In this document: positions 5,775-12,354 of the stretch, piece by piece | Layout of the letters: every line of letters starts with the position of its first letter | Position numbering within the stretch: the stretch's first letter is position 1 | From: an uncultured Bacilli bacterium | GTDB taxonomy: Bacteria; Bacillota_I; Bacilli_A; RFN20; CAG-288 | DNA: 12,725 nucleotides | Reading direction: 5' to 3' | Assembly: GCA_934725685.1 (NCBI GenBank) | Contig: CAKVBX010000044.1 | Coordinates: 1 to 12,725, forward strand | Made by a program: the position numbers and the translations under genes | The notes under the pieces: model-generated | Told to the model about the DNA's origin: nothing | Databases searched by the model: none | Seen by the model: only the letters and a program-made list of their open reading frames with translations

Positions 5775-7085
5775 ATGATTAAAAAGACAACTCACATTCA
5801 GGATACCCTGAATCTGCTCGGTGCCCTTCCTACTTTGAAGGCACCCGTCCCCGAATATCTGTATATCGCCACAGATAATGCGAGATGCCCGAAAGCAGAC
5901 ATTTTTATCAAGGAAGGCGATTACGTGAAATGCAATCAGACTATCGGCATCCGACATGCCGCCTTCTTCGATCAGCCGATTCAGTCGACCTGTTCCGGTA
6001 CATTTATCGGTTACGAAAAGCATTATCATCGAAGCGGAAAACTCGTCAACTTCATGAAGTTCCGGAATGACTTTATGGATACGATGGACGAATCCGTCCA
6101 TACGAGAACGGATGAGGAAATCAGTAAGCTGACGAAGGACGACATGACACAGATTCTCAAGGACTGCGCTTCCGTCGGTCTCGGTGGTTCTTCTTTCCCG
6201 ACTTATATCAAGTTCCAGACGAAGGAGAAAATCAACACGATTCTGATCAACGCCATCGAGTGCGAACCATACATCAACGCCGATCACCGCGCTGCCATCG
6301 AAGAGCCGGAGAAGGTCATCGAAGGGATCCGCTTCATTCAGCAGGCCTTCCAGTGCCACGATGCGAGAATCTGCATCAAGTCCAAGTATCTTGATTTAGC
6401 CATTATCTACGAAGATATGCTCCGCCGCTATCCGGATTCCGGTATCACACTCTGCAAAGTCAAGAACTACTATCCGCAGGGATGGGAAATCATGATGATC
6501 AAGGAAGCTACCGGTATCGAAGTCGCTCCGGGTACGCTTCCGAGCAAATACGGTATCATCAACTTCAATCTCTCTACTGTTTTAGGCATTCAGCAGAACA
6601 TCCGTGAGAACAAGGCGGTTTTAGACCGGCATATCACGGTCACCGGAAACGGAATCCTTTATCCATCCAACTTCACCGTCCGTATCGGTACGCCTGTCGG
6701 AGAGCTTATCCAGCGCTGCGGCGGCTATAAGAACCCGGACCGGAAAAAGGTCTTCATTCTCGGCGGTCCGATGATGGGAGCCTCGCTTCCGAGCGATGAC
6801 TGCATTTGTACCAAGACAGTCACCTCCGTCATTGTCCTCGATGAGAAGGAATACAGGGAAGAGCCCTGTATCCGCTGCGGTTCCTGCGTGCTCTCCTGCC
6901 CGGTCCATCTCAAGCCGGTCGAAATCATGAATACGATGAGAAGCATGCCGGTGAACAAGGAAAAAATCAAATTCCTCAATCCGCTCAAGTGCATCGAATG
7001 CGGCTTGTGCACTTACAGTTGCACCAGTAAAATCCCGGTGACAGACTATATTCGTAAAGCCAAAGTGATTGCGAGGTTAAAGTAA
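5775..7085 (+). CDS. rnfC: RnfC, NADH-side subunit of Rnf complex
   Basis: A 436-residue soluble subunit that carries the NAD(H)/FMN site of the Rnf ferredoxin:NAD+ oxidoreductase on the cytoplasmic face. The NuoF-like flavin/NADH core shows VGLGGSSFPTYIK (134-146) and INAIECEPYINADHR (158-172). An SLBB-like domain follows (VTGNGILYPSNF...VGELIQRCGG), then FILGGPMMG. Two [4Fe-4S] motifs close the protein: CIRCGSCVLSCP (C365, C368, C371, C375) and CIECGLCTYSCT (C406, C409, C412, C416). The second has Thr where Pro is usual. The N-terminus lacks the usual GG(I/V)HP opening, going straight to the biotinyl-like sandwich (KADIFIKEGDYVKCNQTIG). Length is normal. First gene of the operon, with GGAAGAG before ATG; its TAA overlaps the rnfD ATG (TAATG). 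Confidence 0.95.
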   Translation: MIKKTTHIQDTLNLLGALPTLKAPVPEYLYIATDNARCPKADIFIKEGDYVKCNQTIGIRHAAFFDQPIQSTCSGTFIGYEKHYHRSGKLVNFMKFRNDFMDTMDESVHTRTDEEISKLTKDDMTQILKDCASVGLGGSSFPTYIKFQTKEKINTILINAIECEPYINADHRAAIEEPEKVIEGIRFIQQAFQCHDARICIKSKYLDLAIIYEDMLRRYPDSGITLCKVKNYYPQGWEIMMIKEATGIEVAPGTLPSKYGIINFNLSTVLGIQQNIRENKAVLDRHITVTGNGILYPSNFTVRIGTPVGELIQRCGGYKNPDRKKVFILGGPMMGASLPSDDCICTKTVTSVIVLDEKEYREEPCIRCGSCVLSCPVHLKPVEIMNTMRSMPVNKEKIKFLNPLKCIECGLCTYSCTSKIPVTDYIRKAKVIARLK

Positions 7086-8212
7086 TGCAGATCATCAAGG
7101 AAAGTGCACCGCACTTACGTCGGAAAGACAGCCTGAGCATTATGATGCTCGATGTCATCATTGCGCTCCTTCCGACTATCATCTTCGCCTTTGTCATCTA
7201 TCCGCTCGCGGCCTTAAGAAACCTGCTTGTTTCGGCGGCAACGATGGAACTCTGTGAATTTGTCTTCGTCCTCATCAAGAACCGTGTCCCCTATGACGGA
7301 GAGAAACATACGCTCAAGGAGCACTGGGAACGCCAGAAAAAAGCGTACACCATCAACAACTTCCTCGTTCCGCTTGTCTCTGCCCTCATCTTTTCCCTCA
7401 TCATGCCGGTTGCGGCCGACAGCACGGGAATTCTCTATGTCGCTCTGATCCTAGGCTCCGTCTTCGGCATCGTCATCGGTAAGCTTGTCTTCGGCGGAAC
7501 CGGAAAAAATATCTTCAATCCGGCCGCGGTCGGCATGGTCTTCGCCAAACTCTGCTTTGGCTCCCATTATACCTATCCCGACAACAGCTACTACACCCAT
7601 CTGAGTGATGTCGTCTATACCGGCTCTACGCCGCTTGCCTCTTCGAGTCTCAAGGACGGGAGCTTCAGTTTCTTCTCCTACAGCTCCTTGGATCTTTTCT
7701 TAGGCAAAGTGCCGGGAACCCTTGGAGAAGGCTTTAAAGTCACCATCCTCTTAGGACTGATCTATATGTTCATCCGACATACCATCGACTGGCGCATCCC
7801 GCTTCTCTATGTCGGTGCCTTTGCCTTCGATATGCTCTTTGTCGGTCTGATTCTTCAGGGTGCCAAAGGCGTGAACGCCGTTGACTTCCTGCTTCATGAA
7901 CTCCTCTCCGGCGGTCTTCTCTTCGGGGCGACCTTCATGGCGACCGATCCGGTCACTGCACCGATCACCAGGCCCGGAAAGATGATGTACGGCGCGCTCC
8001 TAGGTTCCCTGACCGTCATCATCCGTCTCTTTGCCGCCCTTCCGGAAGGCGTTGCCTTCTCGCTTCTCATAGCCAATATTTCGACCAGCGTCTTCGATTA
8101 TTACAAGTGGTCGGATGACCGTTACAACTGGAAGAAGATTCTTACTATCGCCCTCCTTGTCCTGCTTCCGCTTCTCATCGTCATCTGGGCGACCTGTGTG
8201 GAGGTGTTCTAG
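7085..8212 (+). CDS. rnfD: RnfD, flavinylated membrane subunit
   Basis: A 375-residue polytopic membrane protein homologous to NqrB. Signatures: GGTGKNIFNPAAVG (137-150) and FMATDPVTAPITRPGKMMYG. The covalent FMN site of this family is a threonine in an (S/G)-x-T-P-L context after the NPAA region; here it is TGSTPLA, pointing to T182. ApbE would attach the FMN from FAD; no apbE gene is in this window. The protein forms part of the membrane electron wire between RnfG and the RnfA/E iron site and is implicated in ion transport. It starts at ATG 7085 overlapping the rnfC stop by one base, and its own end carries the ribosome site (GGAGG) for rnfG. Confidence 0.95.
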   Translation: MQIIKESAPHLRRKDSLSIMMLDVIIALLPTIIFAFVIYPLAALRNLLVSAATMELCEFVFVLIKNRVPYDGEKHTLKEHWERQKKAYTINNFLVPLVSALIFSLIMPVAADSTGILYVALILGSVFGIVIGKLVFGGTGKNIFNPAAVGMVFAKLCFGSHYTYPDNSYYTHLSDVVYTGSTPLASSSLKDGSFSFFSYSSLDLFLGKVPGTLGEGFKVTILLGLIYMFIRHTIDWRIPLLYVGAFAFDMLFVGLILQGAKGVNAVDFLLHELLSGGLLFGATFMATDPVTAPITRPGKMMYGALLGSLTVIIRLFAALPEGVAFSLLIANISTSVFDYYKWSDDRYNWKKILTIALLVLLPLLIVIWATCVEVF

Positions 8213-8213
8213 T

Positions 8214-8726
8214 ATGAAAGACAGCGTGAAACGTTATCTCAAAGTGTCCTTGACACTCGGTCTGATTGCCGGATGTTCGGCCCTTCTCATCGGCGTAACC
8301 AATCTGATCACCGCCGACAGAATCCAGGCCAACAAAGTCAAGAAGGAAGAAGACGGACTCAGCAAGGTGTTTCCGGATTCTGATCAGGAATTTGTAACGT
8401 TGGATTTCGATACTTCGTTCACCTATGTCGAGAAAATCTGGTCGGTGAAATCCGGAGAGAAAGCCCTTGGTTTCATCTATAAAACCTCTGGAAAGAACAG
8501 TTACGGCAACGTATCCCTGCTTCTCGGGTTTACGGAAAAGAAGCTTGCCAACATGGTTGTCTTGGAAAATACGGAAACCTATGGCTCCACGTTGGAGGAT
8601 AATTACATCGTTCCGGTCAATGCCGGAACCCGTGATTACAACGATGTCAGCTGCGGTGCCACGTATGGTGCAAAACTCATCCAGAACATGGTCGAGGAAG
8701 CTAGCGCCGACGTCATGAAGAGGTGA
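8214..8726 (+). CDS. rnfG: RnfG, FMN-binding subunit
   Basis: A 170-residue subunit with one N-terminal membrane helix (about 11-33) and an extracytoplasmic FMN-binding domain (PF04205 type). The flavinylation site near the C-terminus reads DVSCGATYGAKL, so Thr150 is the expected FMN-phosphoester residue. The usual S-G-A-T has become C-G-A-T (C147), although Ser146 precedes it. The other family box ETxG is present as NTETYGS (119-125). At 170 residues it is somewhat shorter than many RnfG proteins. The open frame runs further upstream, but ATG 8214 is the correct start: it follows the rnfD stop by 1 bp, has GGAGG at 8200-8204, and begins right before the membrane helix. Together with RnfD it is modified by ApbE, which must be encoded elsewhere. 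Confidence 0.92.
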   Translation: MKDSVKRYLKVSLTLGLIAGCSALLIGVTNLITADRIQANKVKKEEDGLSKVFPDSDQEFVTLDFDTSFTYVEKIWSVKSGEKALGFIYKTSGKNSYGNVSLLLGFTEKKLANMVVLENTETYGSTLEDNYIVPVNAGTRDYNDVSCGATYGAKLIQNMVEEASADVMKR

Positions 8727-8729
8727 ATT

Positions 8730-9428
8730 ATGAACAGCAAACACAAAAAATCATTTCTGAATGGTATCATCATCGAGAACCCACTCTTTGTCTCTGTCTT
8801 AGGGACCTGCCCTGCCCTAGCCGTCACCAAGAACCTGGAATCCGCCTTTGGCATGGGCCTACTCTTCCTTTTTGTCCTCACCTGCTCCAATGTCATCATC
8901 TCTCTCATCCGCAAGCTGATTCCGGAAGAGGCGAGAACGCCTTCCGAAATTGTCGTCATCGCCGCTTTCGTCACCATCACCAAAATGCTTACGGAAGCTT
9001 TCCTTCCGGAACTCTACTCTTCTTTAGGTGTCTTCCTCTCCCTTCTTGTCGTCAACTGCATTGTACTCGGAAGGGCGGAAGCCTTTGCGAAGGATAACAC
9101 CGTCTTCGACTCCTTCCTTGATGGGGTTGGAAATGGCATCGGCTACACCTGGGCCATTTGTCTCATCGCCATCATCCGTGAAATCCTTGGAACCGGTCAG
9201 ATCACCTTCGGTAAGATTTTCACCTTCATTCCGTTGGTCCATATCCCGATCCTCAAAGGAAACGGATTCGACTTCTCGATGTCCTTCTTCTCCAATCCGG
9301 CCGGCGGCTTCGTCGTCTTAGGTCTGATCTTAGCCGTGATGGCCTACTTCAAACAAAGAAAAGCCAGAATTGAAAAAGTGCGGCTTCAGAAAGAAATGAA
9401 GGCTGCCATCCATAAGGAGGCAAAGTGA
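8730..9428 (+). CDS. rnfE: RnfE, membrane subunit
   Basis: A 232-residue membrane protein homologous to NqrD, with about six helices. Two cysteines expected to bind the shared iron or [2Fe-2S] centre with RnfA are present: C27 in GTCPALAVTK and C110 in VVNCIVLGRAEAFA. The region FLDGVGNGIGYTWAI is also typical. The C-terminus is a basic cytoplasmic tail (KQRKARIEKVRLQKEMKAAIHKEAK region). The tail is longer than in many RnfE proteins and may stick out to the cytoplasm. It starts 3 bp after rnfG and its last codons carry AAGGAGG for rnfA. The subunit pairs with RnfA as an inverted-topology dimer. Confidence 0.95.
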   Translation: MNSKHKKSFLNGIIIENPLFVSVLGTCPALAVTKNLESAFGMGLLFLFVLTCSNVIISLIRKLIPEEARTPSEIVVIAAFVTITKMLTEAFLPELYSSLGVFLSLLVVNCIVLGRAEAFAKDNTVFDSFLDGVGNGIGYTWAICLIAIIREILGTGQITFGKIFTFIPLVHIPILKGNGFDFSMSFFSNPAGGFVVLGLILAVMAYFKQRKARIEKVRLQKEMKAAIHKEAK

Positions 9429-9429
9429 T

Positions 9430-10026
9430 ATGACTGCTACTCCCTATATCTATTCCTTCCTCCTTGCCATCGTTTCCTCGATGCTGATCGACAACGTCGT
9501 TCTTTCCCGTTTCTACGGAATCTGTTCGTTCATCGGCGTCTCCAACCGCATCAAATCCGCCTTTTCCATGGGAATTGCCGTCATGGCCGTCATCCTGCTC
9601 TCCTCCTTGGTCTGTTGGCCAATCTACAACTATATTCTTGAACCCCTTCACATTCCCTTCATGGATACGCTCACCTACATTCTTGTCATCGCTTCCCTTG
9701 TCCAGGTGACCGGTCTTATCATCAAGAAGTATTCTCCCAGTCTCTACCGTGCTTTCGGCATTTATCTTCCTTTGATCACGACCAACTGCGCCGTCTTGGG
9801 TGTCGTCCAGTCCAATACCGACAATGCCTTAGGCTTCGGTCTTTCCATGGCCAATGCCCTAGGCACCTCCTTCGGTTTCCTCCTTGTCATCGTCCTCTTC
9901 GCCTTCATCCGCGAACGGATCGATGAATATCAGGGAAACAAGGCGTTCAAAGGAATCCCGATTGCCCTCATCGTTGCCTCTCTGATGGCGATGGCCTTCA
10001 TGGGCCTGATGGGAATCGGAGCTTAG
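9430..10026 (+). CDS. rnfA: RnfA, membrane subunit
   Basis: A 198-residue membrane protein homologous to NqrE and paralogous to RnfE, with about six helices. Seen: the N-terminal box DNVVLSRFYGICSFIGVS (C32) and the second box TTNCAVLGVVQ (C120), which with the RnfE cysteines would hold the iron-sulfur centre in the membrane. The usual GICPF is GICSF here (Pro to Ser), a small change beside the ligand. The C-terminus has the usual FAFIRERID. Starts 1 bp after rnfE with AAGGAGG. It ends 1 bp before the four-cysteine small gene, a possible maturation helper for exactly this centre. Confidence 0.95.
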   Translation: MTATPYIYSFLLAIVSSMLIDNVVLSRFYGICSFIGVSNRIKSAFSMGIAVMAVILLSSLVCWPIYNYILEPLHIPFMDTLTYILVIASLVQVTGLIIKKYSPSLYRAFGIYLPLITTNCAVLGVVQSNTDNALGFGLSMANALGTSFGFLLVIVLFAFIRERIDEYQGNKAFKGIPIALIVASLMAMAFMGLMGIGA

Positions 10027-10027
10027 T

Positions 10028-10237
10028 ATGAGTGATACGATAAGGTTAGTTCTCGCAATCCTGCTCCTTATCTTCCTGCTTGCCGTCTTCCTAGTCTCCT
10101 TCATTCTCTATCGCAAGACTCCGGCACCGAAAGGATGCGAGGATTTAGGACCGGAAAAAGAGAAATGCGCTTCCTGCAAGGAAGAACACTGTCATCTGAA
10201 CATTTACCGTAACCATGAGGAGGAAACGAAAAAATGA
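10028..10237 (+). CDS. Small NqrM-like four-cysteine membrane protein
   Basis: A 69-residue protein with one N-terminal helix (about 5-28) and a cytoplasmic-type soluble tail holding four cysteines (C37, C47, C50, C55) in the order C-x2-LG-x5-C-x2-C-x4-C. Size, topology and the C..LG..C..C..C pattern resemble NqrM (DUF539), which helps insert iron into the NqrD/NqrE centre of Na+-NQR. The gene lies directly after rnfA, the RnfE/RnfA pair being the homologue of NqrD/NqrE, and overlaps rnfB by ATGA. The inferred role is metal delivery to the RnfA/E site. An alternative is an electron-carrying partner of the shortened RnfB, or a FeoB-associated Cys-rich protein. The cysteines and position are direct observations; the family call is from memory of NqrM sequences. 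Confidence 0.65.
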   Translation: MSDTIRLVLAILLLIFLLAVFLVSFILYRKTPAPKGCEDLGPEKEKCASCKEEHCHLNIYRNHEEETKK

Positions 10238-10566
10238 AAGAATATCTGCTTTATGCTCTGTATGCCTTTTTGATACTTCTCGCCCTCGGTCTGATCCTAG
10301 GCGCCCTCTTGGTTTGGGCGGAAAAGGTCTTTCATGTGGAAGAGGACAAGAGAGTTGCGGAAGTCGAGAAGATGCTTCCGAACTTCAACTGCGGTGCCTG
10401 CGGACACGCCGGATGCCACGCGATGGCGGAAGCCATCGTCAAGGGAGAGCAGAAGAAGCTCTCTGACTGCAAGCCGGGAAAGAAGGACAAGAACTTCGAT
10501 CCTATCATCAAGTACATGGAAGAACATCCAGATGCGGATGGAACAAAACATGTACCGACTCTCTGA
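10234..10566 (+). CDS. rnfB: RnfB, short form with one Fe-S domain
   Basis: A 110-residue protein. Residues about 5-29 form a membrane anchor, and residues 45-82 are the [4Fe-4S] domain typical of RnfB (PF04060 type): LPNFNCGACGHAGCHAMAEAI...LSDCKPG, with C53, C56, C61 and C79. Family members are about 190 residues in proteobacteria and longer in clostridia, because ferredoxin-like domains with two or more CxxCxxCxxxCP motifs follow. None is here: after C79 there is a charged tail without cysteine, then a stop. No continuation is visible in other frames and a terminator begins 17 bp later, so the short form looks genuine. RnfB normally receives electrons from, or passes them to, ferredoxin. 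Start ATG 10234 overlaps the previous stop and has AGGAGG at 10218-10223. Confidence 0.88.
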   Translation: MKEYLLYALYAFLILLALGLILGALLVWAEKVFHVEEDKRVAEVEKMLPNFNCGACGHAGCHAMAEAIVKGEQKKLSDCKPGKKDKNFDPIIKYMEEHPDADGTKHVPTL

Positions 10567-10582
10567 AGTACGATAGAATATT

Positions 10583-10607
10583 AGCGCCGGGTTCCGGCGC
10601 TATTTTT
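10583..10607 (+). terminator. rnf operon terminator
   Basis: A perfect 8-bp stem AGCGCCGG / CCGGCGCT (10583-10590 with 10594-10601), loop GTT, then ATTTTT. Very GC-rich, 17 bp after rnfB and 14 bp before the next gene. It may be partly read through, because the next gene has no obvious promoter after it. Confidence 0.85.
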
Positions 10608-10620
10608 GGAGGAAGGAACA

Positions 10621-11289
10621 ATGAGACAGGAAATCGATATGAAGACGTATCCGAAACGGAATCAGTATCTGTGGTTCAAGAACTATCCTCAGTCCTGTTA
10701 TGGATTCGACGTGAATCTCGATGTGACAGAGTTAGTCCGTTATACCAAGGAAAGAAAGGAATCCTTTTTCCCTTATTTCTTCTATGCCGTCCTAACGGGG
10801 GTCAACGCCATCGATGAGATGCGGATGCGGATCGTCAACGGGAAACCTTATCTCTACGACAGAATCCATCCCACCTTCACGGTAATGACCAAGGAGGGGG
10901 TCTATCAGAACTGCGGATTCGAGCTTCCGGATACCTTTCCCGAATTTTACGACGAAACAAGAAGAATCATCAAGGATGTTAAGAATCTTCCCGTCAGCGA
11001 AGACCTCGACCGCTTTCCCATCTGCCAGACACCGAATGTGGTTTTCGCCACCTGCATTCCGCTTCTCTCCTTTACGGCGATGACCCATCCTCTCCCCGTC
11101 GGAGACCAGGAATCCCTTTCGATCCCGAGAATCTGCTGGGGAAAATATCATCAGGAAGCGGATGGCTCCTACCATGTCATGCTCAATATCACGGTCTCCC
11201 ATGTCTTTGTGGACGGATTTCCGCTTTCCCACTGCTTTGAGAGAATCCAGGAGGAAGTGAGAAAAGTTGCCACCTGGGGAAAACACTAG
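10621..11289 (+). CDS. Chloramphenicol acetyltransferase-family protein
   Basis: A 222-residue protein of the CatA-type trimeric acetyltransferase family (usual length 210-220). The catalytic C-terminal motif reads SHVFVDGF: His194 and Asp198 keep the spacing of the catalytic His and the structural Asp, but the first His of HHxxxDG is Ser. IPLLSFTAM (146-154) matches the CAT region with the oxyanion-site serine (Ser150). The N-terminus (YPKRNQYLWFKNY, FDVNLDVT) is also family-like. CAT enzymes move acetyl from acetyl-CoA to a hydroxyl of chloramphenicol. Many chromosomal homologues in gut Bacillota have unknown acceptors, so resistance cannot be assumed. The frame opens at TTG 10606, but ATG 10621 has GGAGG 8 bp upstream. 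It follows the rnf terminator and precedes degV. Confidence 0.85.
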   Translation: MRQEIDMKTYPKRNQYLWFKNYPQSCYGFDVNLDVTELVRYTKERKESFFPYFFYAVLTGVNAIDEMRMRIVNGKPYLYDRIHPTFTVMTKEGVYQNCGFELPDTFPEFYDETRRIIKDVKNLPVSEDLDRFPICQTPNVVFATCIPLLSFTAMTHPLPVGDQESLSIPRICWGKYHQEADGSYHVMLNITVSHVFVDGFPLSHCFERIQEEVRKVATWGKH

Positions 11290-11342
11290 CAATATTCTGA
11301 AAATATTGTAAACTATAGGGCGTTGAAACTAAGGAGGATTCT

Positions 11343-12230
11343 ATGGCAGACTACATTCTAAGCACAACTTCGACCAGTGACTTATCAAAACAGCATTATA
11401 CGGAAAGAAACATCCGCTATGCTTGCTTCCATTTTTCCATGGACGGCAAGGAATACATGGATGACCTCGGAGAATCCATTCCATTCCATGAATTCTATCA
11501 GGCCATGGAAAACGGAGCCATGACAAAGACCAGCCAGCTTTCTGTCGGTGAATATGTCACTTATTTCACCCCCTTCCTTGAAGAGGGACACGATATTCTT
11601 CACATCACACTTTCCTCCGGTCTCAGCGGAGACTACAACTCCGCTCTCACCGCTTCCCACATGCTGATGGAAAAATATCCGGAGAGAAAAATCTATATCG
11701 TCGATTCTCTCGGCGCCTCTTCCGGATACGGACTTCTTATGGACAAACTCGCCGATTTGAGAGACGAGGGACTCAGCCTTACGGATCTGAGAGCCTGGGC
11801 AGAAGAACACAAACTCGAAGTCCATCATTGGTTCTTCTCCACCGACCTCAAGTACTATGTCCGCGGCGGAAGAATCTCCAAGACTTCCGGTTTCTTAGGG
11901 AACCTTCTCCACATCTGTCCGCTTCTCAACATGGATGAAGCCGGACACCTGATTCCAAGAGAGAAAATCAGAACGGTCAAGAAGGTCGAAAGAGCTCTCG
12001 CCGACAAGATGATCGCCTATGCCAAGGATGGCAAGGATTATGCGGAGAAAGTCTATATCTCCCAGTCCGATTGTCCGGAATATGCAAAGGCTGTTGCCGA
12101 AATGGTGGAAGAAGCGTTCCCGAAGATGAAGGGAAAAGTGGAAATCAATTCCATCGGTACGACCATCGGTTCCCATACCGGGCCTGGCACTGTCGCACTG
12201 TTCTTTTTCGGAAGCAAACGTACGAACTGA
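11343..12230 (+). CDS. DegV family protein (fatty-acid-binding)
   Basis: A 295-residue DegV/EDD-fold protein, near usual length. Family boxes: the N-terminal STTSTSDL replacing TDSTADL, KTSQLSVGEY (62-71), HITLSSGLSGDYNSA (87-101), VDSLGASSGYGLL, the RGGRIS loop, and the C-terminal IGTTIGSHTGPGTVALFFFG. Proteins of this family bind one fatty acid between two lobes; FakB members present it to the kinase FakA for phospholipid synthesis. No fakA lies here, so the specific role is not shown. The start has a strong AAGGAGG (11331-11337) 5 bp before ATG. The 53-bp gap from the acetyltransferase gene contains a poor -10-like TATAGG and an AATATT inverted repeat, so its own promoter is possible but weak. 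Confidence 0.9.
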   Translation: MADYILSTTSTSDLSKQHYTERNIRYACFHFSMDGKEYMDDLGESIPFHEFYQAMENGAMTKTSQLSVGEYVTYFTPFLEEGHDILHITLSSGLSGDYNSALTASHMLMEKYPERKIYIVDSLGASSGYGLLMDKLADLRDEGLSLTDLRAWAEEHKLEVHHWFFSTDLKYYVRGGRISKTSGFLGNLLHICPLLNMDEAGHLIPREKIRTVKKVERALADKMIAYAKDGKDYAEKVYISQSDCPEYAKAVAEMVEEAFPKMKGKVEINSIGTTIGSHTGPGTVALFFFGSKRTN

Positions 12231-12287
12231 AAATAGGCGGAGAGAAATGTAGTGAACCCCTCTAGTTGGACCAAGGTGTTGGACAGG

Positions 12288-12317
12288 GACTGATGAAGCT
12301 CATGAGCTTCATCAGTC
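12288..12317. repeat. 30-bp perfect palindrome in IS leader
   Basis: GACTGATGAAGCTCA (12288-12302) is followed directly by its exact reverse complement (12303-12317), with no unpaired centre. In RNA it would be a long hairpin, and in DNA a potential cruciform. It is 35 bp inside the IS end and 35 bp before the orfA start. No T run follows, so it is not a standard terminator. It could block transcripts entering the IS from degV or act as a regulatory site. Confidence 0.85.
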
Positions 12318-12328
12318 AGTCCGCTCCG

Positions 12329-12354
12329 AAGCCAAGGAGGGGCTTTTTCGAATG
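12329..12354 (+). promoter_or_regulatory. orfA ribosome site in a hairpin loop
   Basis: AAGCC (12329-12333) can pair with GGCTT (12341-12345), leaving AAGGAGG in the loop, followed by TTT. The Shine-Dalgarno AGGAGG (12335-12340) is 11 bp from ATG 12352. The hairpin is short and followed by a T run, so it could act as a weak terminator or translation control for the transposase. Confidence 0.4.

Noticed and set aside
5759..5782. Seven-residue leader peptide (ATG at 5759, TAA overlapping rnfC)
   Set aside because: It has no ribosome site of its own, starts at the predicted transcription start, and mostly consists of the rnfC ribosome site.
8115..8213. Longer RnfG reading from 8115
   Set aside because: It overlaps the end of rnfD in another frame and gives a Ser/Arg-rich artefact; ATG 8214 has the proper ribosome site.
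10567..10620. Frameshifted continuation of rnfB
   Set aside because: No CxxCxxCxxxC motif appears in any frame after 10566, and a terminator occupies the gap.
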